From Geosiphon pyriformis (taxonomy: Eukaryota; Glomeromycota; Glomeromycetes; Archaeosporales; Geosiphonaceae), in NCBI GenBank assembly GCA_016748015.1, contig JAAOMT010000269.1, positions 1 to 28,277 of the forward strand: a stretch of 28,277 nucleotides of DNA, given 5' to 3'. Of this stretch, positions 20,474 through 28,277 are shown piece after piece. The stretch's first letter is position 1. Each line of letters opens with the position of its first letter. Position numbers and translations under genes: made by a program. Below the pieces are notes generated by a model. The model had not been told where the DNA came from. It saw only the letters and a list, made by a program, of their open reading frames with translations, and did no database searches.

Positions 20474-20714
20474 TTAGGCAATTGCAAGAATAGCTTCAGA
20501 GAAGACCCCAAACAGCGGGTAGATTTCAGTTCAGCCTCTGAAAAGAAGTACATAAACACACACAACAATCAAGAATCGAGGAATAACTTACATCATGACA
20601 TTAAAAAGAAAGCCTTCAGTATAACAATGACATTATCACACAAATAGAATTGAGAAACTCACAAAAGACTAATTGCAAGTAAAACGGGATATCGGCAATT
20701 AAATATAACAAGAA

Positions 20715-20945
20715 AACCATCTCATAACAACATCTAAAAAAGTCTAACTGTTAGATAAATTGTAATTTTGAATAAAATTGGAATACATTTAAGAATCAGA
20801 GCAATAGTTTGTATCTTAGCCAGAATTAAAGACAACAATTCATTAATTTCTAAACTTGTATACAAACTTAGATCAGAAAAGTAGGCAGTTATATTATCTA
20901 TAGCACCAAAAAGCCAAAGTTTTTAACTAAACTATTAGTGTAAAT
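20715..20945 (-). pseudogene. Minus LINE RNase H, N-terminal half
   Basis: Read on the minus strand, ...FGAIDNITAYFSDLSLYTSL is followed by EINELLSLILAKIQTIALIL and KCIPILFKITIYL, and after a one-base shift L-S-N-S-*-T-F-L-D. This matches the RNase H order: Ala-rich strand, E-L-x-A-I/L-x-x-A-L-x-C, then L-x-S-D-S-Q-A-x-L-D. The catalytic Asp in S-D-S is Asn, and Gln is a stop. Confidence 0.65.
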
Positions 20946-20999
20946 TGAAATTTTAAGCAAAAATACATTTTTTAAATTAGAATAAATAATACCAAAATC

Positions 21000-22560
21000 A
21001 TATATATTAATCACACTTATCTTAAAAAAGTGTTTAGATACAGATAAAAAATTTTAAACTAAATTAAATTTGTATAAACCAAGAAAAAACTAAACTCTGA
21101 GATCCAAATATTTCTATTGATAAAAATTTTTTCAAACAAAATATTTTTCATAATTATTCAAAAGTTGGTTAGCAAAAATAATGCCAAAGCATTTTAAAAA
21201 TTTATAAATTCGAAAATAATTTATCTAATTCAAAATATTCAAAATAAAAATGTTATGTTTAAGATAAAAAACATTAAGTAGATTAATAAACAAAAATATA
21301 TTATTGTGTAAAAAAATCTTAGTAATATTAGCCAAAAAATTGTTTACAGAATTGATTTTTAATTTGATAGAAAACTGAAAAAAATTTTGAGGAATTTAAT
21401 TTAAGATCTACAAATCCAATAATTTGTGTTTAAAAAACCAGCCAAAAATATTTTTAGTATTAGCAAAATTTATTATTAATGCTATTTTTTCTTTTGTTTA
21501 GACCTAATTAAAAGACTTTAAATTATATAAAGATAAATAATATATAACTTTGTTAAAAAAGTCTTTAAACAAACTGGCTTTAGACTTTAATATCTTTTTA
21601 ATTAAACAATCTTACTTATTACATTATATTTTTACTAATAAAGCTAACCTGTATTTTGTATATAAAAATAGGCTGTAAAACAGCTAAAACCAAATAAAAA
21701 AATTGTTTGTCTGATATAGTTTTGTGTAAAATTATAGATAAAAAATACTTTATATATAAATTTGCTTTTTTTAAACTTAAGCCAAAAAAACTTTTAATTA
21801 ATAAGAAAATATCTAAATATCAATAAGCTTTGCCAATTTTTGCAATTGAAATAAAAAACTCACTTATACTTAAAAAAATATTATTGGCTCTTGAATTGAT
21901 TAAAATAATCACTGTTTTATTTATATTTATTAAAGTATTCATAATATCAAAGAATTTACTAGCAATATTTAAGATATGTGTATTGCTATTTTACAATTAT
22001 TAATTTAAATTATATTATCCACAAAAGCACTAGTTACCAAATAAAAAATCAAATCAATATTAAATTCAATTTTGCCAGTTTTAGCAACAAATTTAAAATT
22101 TACTTAATATCTAAATAAAGGTTTATTCTTTTTTACTTTGCACAAAAAAAAGTTATAAAAAATTCTTTGAAAAAGAGACAAAAATTTTATTCTAATCAAA
22201 TTTATCATGAACTTTATAATTCTTAAACAAACTAAAATCTGTTATAATTTTATTTATATAAATATTATAAATATGACCAAAAAATTTTATAAATTTGTTA
22301 CATATTTTTATTTAATTAAAACTGTTTTTCAGATATAATTAACTTACTGAATTATAAGCTTTGTTCATGTTTTAAAGCATCAACCAGATTTTTCTACTCT
22401 TTTTCAAAGCATTTTTAATAACAAATCTAATAATAAAAATAAAAAACTGGGTTGAAATGCTTTTTAAAACTTAAACAATTCAAAACAAATTTGTAATTAT
22501 GGTTTTATATTTTATTAAAAATACCAAATAATATAGTAGCTTTATTATTAGAAAAATTTT
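21000..22560 (-). pseudogene. Minus LINE reverse transcriptase relic
   Basis: Read on the minus strand: STQFFIFIIRFVIKNALKKS, RKIWLML*NMNKAYNSVS (motif A with Asp changed to Asn, codon at 22351-22353), NKFIKFFGHIYNIYINKIIT, NYKVHDKFD*NK, then S-A-F-V-D-N (motif C with the second Asp changed to AAT at 22014-22016). Thumb sequence follows towards 21000. The layout and the two lost Asp residues are the same as in the plus-strand LINE. Confidence 0.82.
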
Positions 22561-23235
22561 TAATCACTAATAAAAACTTATTAAAACTAATTTACAATAT
22601 TATACTAAAAAATATATTATTATTAACATACTTAAAAAGTGCAAATTATTTTTGCCAATAAAAAAAATAGTAGCTTTAACTGCATATTTTCTGGTCCAAT
22701 TTTTTATAATTAAATTAATTTTATACTTAACCAAATTGGATTTTAAACTAGTTTACTATTATCAACTAAATAATTTAATATAACTTTTTTGAAAAAATTT
22801 TTCAATACATTTCTTATTATTTGACTCTTATTATCAGCAAAAGCTTTTATGTATTAAGTAATAACAATTTTATACAAAAATTCTCAGTAGTTTTAGATTT
22901 TGACATCTTATAAAACTTATAAATTTTTTTAGAACAAGTCAATAATTGTTTAATTAAGACTTTGCTATAATTATTATTCAAGAATTTCTTGAATTTTATT
23001 GTTTAGTTAGAATTCAAAAAAATTTATTTTTTAACCAAAGTCTAAAATTCTTCTAAATCTTTTAATCAGTATGCTTTTAAGATTTTTAATACCAGCAATT
23101 CTAGTCTGTAAAACTTAAAAAATACAACACTTTTGGCCACTTTATTATTTTAATACTATGTTTTTGAAAAACAACATTAGCTATAAAGTATACTATTCTA
23201 TTAAACAACTGCCATATTTTATTAAAATCTATTTT
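22560..23235 (-). pseudogene. Minus LINE linker before RT
   Basis: It starts at about 23232 with KIWQLFNRIVYFIANVVFQK, HSIKIIKWPK, then FLSFTD*NCW-like sequence. It corresponds to the plus-strand block at 14830-15035 (ADKIFFRHWF...KFFKLELL). The reading begins abruptly at the boundary of repeat R copy 2 (23249), so upstream endonuclease sequence has been cut away here. Confidence 0.6.
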
Positions 23236-23248
23236 TTTTTATAATTAT

Positions 23249-23640
23249 TGTTACAAGTAATTATTTGGAGTGTTGATACAAATAACAAACTCATAAATTG
23301 ATGCTTAATTGTTATAATAGTGTTGGTTTCTAAAGGTTTTTGTAATTTGAAAATTTTGGTGAAGTTTTTTATATAATGGACAAAGATTCAATAGTTGTTT
23401 TCAATAGTCTTCCAGAATTGTAATTCCATCAATTTCTTTTTCAGCTTAGTGGCCGGCAATTCTTTAGTAAGTAATTCTTAAATTCAAGTATCTACTTTTT
23501 TGCAGATGTCTTTTACCAGGCAATCTTTGATGTTAGTACTCAATGCTTAATTTTTTTAATCAATTTAGTAAACAACAAAAGAAAATAAAATAAAAAAAAT
23601 AAAAAAAAATAAAGAAATAAAGAAAATAAAATAAGAAATA
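23249..23640 (+). repeat. Interspersed repeat R, copy 2
   Basis: It starts TGTTACAAGTAATTATTTGG and ends AAACAACA at 23577, followed by an A-rich tract to about 23640. It aligns with copy 1 (5560-5873), sharing ACAAATAACAAACTCATAA, TTTCTAAAG, a TATATAATGG box, AGATTCAATAG and TTTAGTAAACAACA. It is less decayed than copy 1 and keeps TG...CA ends and a CpG-containing GGCCGGCAATT. It could be a solo LTR or a tailed short retroposon. Confidence 0.65.
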
Positions 23641-23894
23641 AGTATTTCGTTAATAGCTGTGATCAAGAGTTATTGTGTTAACAGATTAAATAGTGGATAA
23701 TAATATATTTTATTGATATAATTTTATTTGGTTAATAGCAATTATCTTTGAAAAGAGAAGTATTTAATAATTATAATCTGCAAGTATAATTGACTCTAAG
23801 AGTCTAATTGATTAATTTTCTAGTTTCTGATACTACTACTATATATACATAATTTATGTTATATAAAATTTTTTGAATTCCTTAATTTTTTAGC

Positions 23895-23993
23895 CAGGAA
23901 TCCTGAAATTTCTGGAATTTTGTAATTTTTTATACAGGAATTCTGTAATTCTGGAATTCTGCAATTTTTTTAAAAGGAATCTTAGAATTTCAC
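23895..23993. repeat. 40-bp minisatellite with palindromic GAATTC words
   Basis: Units start at 23895, 23935 and about 23975 (partial), each opening CAGGAATYCTG (AAGGAATCTTA in the third), then a TCTGGAATT core and a TTTTGYAATTTTTT end. AGGAATTCTG and CTGGAATTCT make nested palindromes. A related GAATTCCTTAATTTTTTAG word lies just upstream at 23875-23893. Confidence 0.75.
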
Positions 23994-24049
23994 TTTTACT
24001 ACATCTATTCTGATTGGCTAATTTATGTACTAATATTTAATTCCTATAT

Positions 24050-24680
24050 TTTATGAGTAATATTATCAAAGTTTTTAGTAGCAGGCAAAGCAGCAGCCAA
24101 CAACAAATTTTTAAACTTCTTTTAAACTTTTTTATTAATCTTACAAATTTTGTATTTCCATCTATTTTTAGTGAATTGTTTATGTATTAAATTAAGTTAA
24201 GAACTAAAAAATTCTTCCAAACCAATATCTACTAATATAACAAAATAATTAATATTAAAAAACTTATTTGAACAGTAAATTTGTTGATTAAGAAACAAAT
24301 TATAAATACTATTATTAATTAAAACAAAGTTTATGCATTTTTTAATTTTCTTAAAATTAAATTATATAAAAAGCTTATACAATAAAAACTAATAAAAAAA
24401 TTAAATAAACTCATATCTAAAAATTTTTTAAAACTTTTATTATAACCAGAATTATTTTTATTGAATTTATTATTAAAAACTATATATGTATTACTATTTA
24501 AAGTTTTATTTACTATAAAATTAATATTATAAAACTGGGCCAATTTTTTTTCTAAAATAACACTAATATATAACTTCAAAATAAAAATAAAAAAATAATT
24601 CTTAAATAGTAAATATATTAACAAAAATCAAGTAGCAATTTTTTAAATAAAACTGATTATTAAGAAAAAAAAACTTAAAA
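24050..24680 (-). pseudogene. Minus-strand coding relic adjoining the LINE N-terminus
   Basis: The open frame 24624-24331 reads ...ILEKKLAQFYNINFIVNKTL, then NSNTYIVFNNKFNKNNSGYN and KSFKKFLD. The Asn/Lys-rich run is what an Asp/Glu/Ser-rich acidic linker would become after G-to-A changes. It follows directly on the N-terminal LINE block at 24680-25400. No endonuclease motif is present. It may be a variable linker of the LINE ORF or another gene; I cannot name it. Confidence 0.4.
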
Positions 24681-25400
24681 CCAAACCAAAATTGTTTACT
24701 TTGGCCAAAAGTTTTAAAACTATATCTAATAATTTCTTTATATTATTTTTTAATTTCAAAAAACTTGATAAATTTAAAAGTACTGCTTCTATAATAATTT
24801 TATTGTTAAAAATTATACTTAAACTCTTATTTATTACTATATTTACTCTTTAATTTTATAATAAAAGAGTTATTAACAACAGATATTTAGAATTAAACTA
24901 GAAAATTATTAGCTTAAATATATTTAATTTCTTAGTCAGCTAATCAATTTGTTTTACAAAACCAGTAAGACTGTGCTCAAAAACAATGAATTTATTATTT
25001 ATTTCTAATATAACTGATAAAAAAGACTTTATTTTTATAAAAAAATCAATTTTTAAAGATTTATTATACAGAAAAAAAGAGAAAAATAAGAAACTACTAA
25101 CAATTTTTGCCTAAAAAACTTTACCAAAAAAAACTAGATAAACAATAAAAGCTGAATATTTAGTGTAAATAATAGTAAGCCTGTTTTTATTTGCTTTTAA
25201 AAGAATCTTATAAAAAAAACTACCTAAAAAGACTTTCTTATTATTAGTATAACTAATTAATATATCTAATTTCTTATACTAAACATACTTGGCCATATTT
25301 AAATAAAACTAATACAGATTGTATTTCTTAGAACTAGTGTGGTATTTATAATAGTATTTAGTAAGTTAGCAGAATTAAAACAAATTATTACATATTTGGT
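24680..25400 (-). pseudogene. Minus LINE N-terminal region (ORF1-like)
   Basis: A long frame with few stops reads: NMAKYV*YKKLDILISYTNN, KKVFLGSFFYKILLKANKNR, then ...FVKQID*LTKKLNIFKL and ...SSFLKLKNNIKKLLDIVLKL, ending LAKVNNFGLVLSFFFL. The last block matches the very start of the plus LINE (AKVDNFVLVLRFFFLNDQS at 13912), which ties this region to the same family. Heptad-like Leu/Ile spacing around FVKQIDxLTKKLNIF and KLKNNIKKLLDIV suggests a coiled coil, as in many LINE ORF1 products. Confidence 0.6.
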
Positions 25401-26450
25401 CTAAGCATATATAACAGGATAACAATTAATTACATATGTTTTTTTATCTATAAATTTAATAAAGTCCTATATTTGTTTTTATTAACAATATATAAATCAG
25501 TGTTCTATTATAGTTTCTTGTGTTCTATGTTTTTTTGTTTATATTAGCTTTGGCAATTCTTATAGAATTTTTCTTAATTAGAATAGATTATTTTGCTATG
25601 ATTAAATTAACATAATCAGATTATTCAAATTCAATTATAGTCTTCTGTTATATTTTTATTAATTGTATTTTAATTGACACAATTATTCCAAATTCAAATA
25701 ATACAGTATGCACAATTCCAGCTAATATTCTAATTAGTATTTTTTTAACTATTACAATTTAATTTGAATATTTAGCAAATTTTCTGAAATTAGTATTTAC
25801 TAAGATGTTTATAGTTCTTGTTTTTTATTGCTTATGTTAAGTTTAATTTGGAAATAAATAATATATAAATAATCTTAATAAATTTTGAGAAAATAGAAAT
25901 TTTTTCAAAATTATTAATTTCAGAAAACAAATTTCCAATCATTTTTAACTTTTTTTAAGAAAACTTTTTTACTATAGTGTCTAAACTAATATTAAAATAA
26001 AAGATTTTTTAACAAATATATTAACAAGATTTTTTAAAGAAAAAAACAGAATTACAAAAACATTCAAAAAAACATTATTTTTATCTTTATTTATAAACTT
26101 AATCTTTTTTAAAATATGTTTAATGTTTTTTGGTCATCAATTTAAGTTCCTTAAATGTCTGATTTAGGTTGTTTTTATCCAAAATATTTTTTTATTGTAA
26201 TTTACATTGGAATTTTCCACTAAAAATTCTTTTTTTATATCAATATTATTGAATTTAGTAGTATTATTGGCTTTAAAATCTTAAGAACAATTAATTATTT
26301 TCTTGGCAAACAACTCTTTATTAACAATATTATCTTTTTTCTAGAAAAAACATTCTTATTAACAATATTAAAACCAGAATTTCTGGCAGATTTCTTTATA
26401 ACAGCAATATTAAAACCAATAATAGTCTTGTAATTAAATAAAAATAGTTT
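25400..26450 (-). other. Heavily decayed sequence, possibly the LINE 5' end
   Basis: A readable minus-strand piece (about 26430-26330) gives KTIIGFNIAVIKKSARNSGF and NIVNKNVFSRKK, a short repeat of F-N-I-x-x. At the DNA level AACAATATTA/AGCAATATTAAAACCA recurs three times between 26325 and 26425. This could be a degenerate repeat-rich N-terminus of the LINE ORF. The rest is AT-rich with no gene. Confidence 0.3.
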
Positions 26451-27790
26451 TGATTTATTAAATTAAATAGTATATAATAACAACTAAAAACTTTTTTATT
26501 AAAATTAAAACTTTTTGATAATTATTAGAATAAATAAAAAAAAAAGTTAATAATTTTAATTAAAAAAAATATTATAAATAGTATAAATTTAATTTAAAAA
26601 CAAGTTTTAAAAATTTTAAAATTATTTATTAAATTAATTTTCAATAAAAAACAAATTAAACAGAAAAACAAAAAATTAAGTTTAATAAAATTTAAATTAT
26701 TTTTGTTATGTTTTAAACAATATTTTTTTAATTATTGTATTAAATATAAATAATTATTTATATAATAATAAAAAAATTTTGACTAATTTATAAAAAAAGT
26801 ACTTTTTTATTATAAATTTGAATAAATAAATAACAAAAATATTATTTAAAATAATCGAAATAATAATAAAAAATTTAATTAAAACAGTAAATTAAATTTG
26901 TAAAAATTAATATACATAATTAATCTTAAAATTATAGTTGTTTAATTTTTTTAAAGAATTTAAAAAAATAATAATTTTTTATTATTATTTTATGTTTTAT
27001 TTACTTATTTTTAGAATTAATAATAAAATTTTAAAAATTTTATTTACAAAAATTGATTTGTTTAATAAATTTATAGTTAAATTTATTAGTGTTTTAAAAA
27101 TTTTAATTATTTTTTTATTGATTATTAAAAATAAATACCAAAATTTTTTTAAATTAAAAGTATTATTATTATTATTTTGTTGTTTAAAAATTCACAAAAC
27201 TATAATATATGTCTTTTAAATAATAAAAATAATAATTTAATAATTTTGTAAAAAATATATAAAAGTTATTAAATTTAAATATAAAGATATGTTTAAAATA
27301 AAAAATTAAATAAGCATTTAAATAAAAAATTGTTAAATACTTAAATAAAATAAAAACAAATAGTTTTTTTTAATTTATATTGCTTAATATAAGTTTAAAT
27401 TATTAGTTATATATAAAAAATGTGTAAGTAATATTTTTGTTACATATTTTAAGTTTTAATTAAATTATATTTAATTAAAAATAACATTATTAAATTTGTT
27501 TTATTTATAAATTAAATATATATACTTATTTAACAAGTTTAAAATTAATATAAAGTTACATATATATATGCAAAATAATAATGAAAATATATTTAATACT
27601 GGTTTAATTTTTTCTAATTTTAAAACTTACAATTATTTTTATTTTAAAATAATAAAACGAATTTTATTCAATATTAATGTATAAAACAATAATAATCTTA
27701 ATTTAAAAAAACAAAAATAATTTAATGAATATTGCATAATACAATAATTATTAAAAAAACAATTATATTATAGAGTAAAAACTCTGATTA
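26451..27790. other. AT-rich desert
   Basis: This is nearly pure A/T with homopolymer runs. The 93-codon open frame at 26938-27219 begins at TTG, is Phe/Ile/Lys/Leu low-complexity and matches nothing I know; I treat it as chance. No RNA gene or repeat array was found. Confidence 0.65.
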
Positions 27791-27889
27791 TTGTTGTAAT
27801 TTAACAAAGGCGGGTTTGTTACCTAAATAGTAAATTTATACTGATAAATTAAAGATCTGAAACGTCATTGACACGAACCAAACATATAT

Positions 27890-27931
27890 TAGGCCATATC
27901 TTCCCAAACCATAACAAACACACAAAACACC
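27890..27931 (+). promoter_or_regulatory. A/C-rich leader and start context of the terminal gene
   Basis: From about 27800 CpG and GC-containing words return (GGCGGG, AACGTCATTG, CACGAACC). The last roughly 40 bases before the start are A/C-rich without any ATG, and the start itself is ACACCATGT, with A at -3. This supports 27932 as the real start codon. A clear TATA box cannot be told apart from the AT-rich background. Confidence 0.45.
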
Positions 27932-28277
27932 ATGTCTGAAGATATTAAACGTGAATTAGAATACGTTAAGACCCAGTATGGGAGATGCGTGGAGGAGCTG
28001 AAGGAGTTTAGGAAGGGTGAGAAGGGAGATAGATTAGAAGAGTTGAAGAGGAATCTGAGAGTAAAAAAGTGGACGGATACTGATGAAAAAGAGGCATGGA
28101 TAGAAGAAAAGGAAGATCTGGAAAAGCAAGAAAAAAAGCTGGAGGCGAGCAAAGATAGATGGGAGTTGCAGATGGAAAAATTACAAGATCACTTTATAGA
28201 AACTAATAAGACAGGTAACGACTTCGTAACTTGAGACATAGAGTAGAGCTTAACAAATTTGTAAATCAGTTTTCCAT
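27932..28277 (+). CDS. Coiled-coil protein, N-terminal exon, partial
   Basis: The ATG at 27932 opens 100 codons to a TGA at 28232-28234. The product is dominated by Glu, Lys, Asp, Arg and Leu and begins MSEDIKRELEYVKTQYGRCV. Heptad-like stretches (ELKEFRKGEKGDRLEELKRN; EEKEDLEKQEKKLEASKDRW; ELQMEKLQDHF) predict a long coiled coil over about residues 5-88. There is no signal peptide or membrane span. Codons use G and C freely and contain CpG, unlike everything upstream, so this is a living gene. A GT at 28215 (ACAG/GTAACG), a TTAAC branch-like site near 28250 and CAG at 28267-28269 could define a 55-base intron. If so, the ORF continues past the window after residue 94 and the TGA is intronic. 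I do not recognise the family. Confidence 0.7.
28215..28269 (+). other. Candidate intron in the terminal gene
   Basis: Donor GTAACG, branch-like CTTAAC at 28249-28254 and acceptor ATCAG fit a short fungal intron of 55 bases. It removes the TGA at 28232-28234. The predicted exon 1 ends after one base of codon 95. Only eight bases of the putative next exon are in the window, so the frame cannot be tested here. Confidence 0.4.

Larger units (their letters stand above)
19945..20712. mobile_element. GC-richer insert splitting the LINE RNase H
   Basis: Base composition changes abruptly and CpG reappears (CTCGCAA, TACGTTG, AGCGGGT, ATCGAGG, ACGGGATATCGG), in contrast to the flanking LINE, which has almost none. 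The insert has four 23-bp tandem units at its left end, a perfect 9-bp hairpin at 20449-20473 and a near-palindrome around TTGATCAA (20357-20379). No gene is evident; 20021-20212 is open for 63 codons but matches nothing I know. LINE RNase H reading stops on the right near 20715 and resumes on the left by about 19840. CCATCTC occurs near both ends (about 19967 and 20717), a weak candidate for a flanking duplication. A non-autonomous element is the likeliest reading. Confidence 0.55.
18750..25400 (-). mobile_element. Decayed minus-strand LINE, interrupted by two insertions
   Basis: Coding ends at the TAG at 18787-18789. Reading leftwards from the right-hand side, the order is: an N-terminal region (about 25400-24680), a variable part (24680-24050), repeat R copy 2 (23640-23249), linker and RT (about 23230-21000), RNase H (about 20940-20715 and 19940-19700, split by an insert) and the C-terminal region (19454-18787). 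It is a relative of the plus-strand LINE. The endonuclease domain was not found and is probably deleted or replaced near repeat R. Fainter relics up to about 26450 may be more of its 5' part. Confidence 0.8.

Noticed and set aside
26938-27219. A 93-codon plus-strand frame in the AT desert
   Set aside because: It begins at TTG, has low-complexity Phe/Ile/Lys/Leu content and no flanking signals; it is expected by chance in sequence of this composition.
27889-28152. Minus-strand 87-codon Ser/Phe-rich frame
   Set aside because: It is antisense to the coiled-coil exon; Glu/Lys codons read backwards give Ser/Phe/Leu. The plus-strand frame has the better start context and composition.

Overview
The window looks like a transposon graveyard from the nuclear genome of a very AT-rich fungus. 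Glomeromycotina (arbuscular mycorrhizal fungi, Rhizophagus/Gigaspora-like) is the best guess. That assignment rests on recall of two retrotransposon families abundant in those genomes (a Ty3/gypsy element and a LINE with a C-terminal CCHC knuckle). It is not a database result. Almost all coding sequence is broken by stop codons that can be explained by C-to-T or G-to-A changes. CpG is nearly absent over most of the window.

Layout, left to right. 1-2566: AT desert with no gene. 2567-2960: a short 5'-truncated LINE copy on the minus strand, with a candidate 10-bp target-site duplication and an (AAAT)n tail. 2961-5559: AT desert holding a roughly 137-bp tandem satellite (about 4001-4540) and a roughly 171-bp duplication (about 4560-4850). 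5560-5873: interspersed repeat R, an LTR-like or SINE-like unit with an A-rich tail. 5874-13899: a decayed, nearly full-length Ty3/gypsy retrotransposon with two recognisable LTRs. Its order is gag, Cys-rich modules, a dUTPase-like domain, RT/RNase H, integrase, and then an extra ORF downstream of integrase. About 13905-18750: a decayed plus-strand LINE (endonuclease, RT, RNase H, CCHC tail). About 18750-25400, possibly to 26450: a minus-strand relative of the same LINE, meeting the first one tail to tail. It is interrupted by an insert of about 0.75 kb that is richer in GC and contains CpG (about 19945-20712), and by a second copy of repeat R (23249-23640). 23895-23993: a 40-bp minisatellite. 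26460-27790: AT desert. 27932 to the window end: the only gene that looks intact, an N-terminal coiled-coil exon with ordinary base composition and CpG.

How the parts relate. The region reads as repeated nested or adjacent retrotransposition, followed by heavy cytosine loss on both strands. The second catalytic Asp of reverse transcriptase is Asn in all three RT relics. The first is also Asn in both LINEs, and the first integrase Asp is Asn in the gypsy element. None of these elements can be autonomous now. The most interesting architecture is the gypsy element with an internal dUTPase-like domain and a separate ORF after integrase. The most interesting process signal is the RIP-like or methylation-driven decay that stops sharply before the terminal gene.
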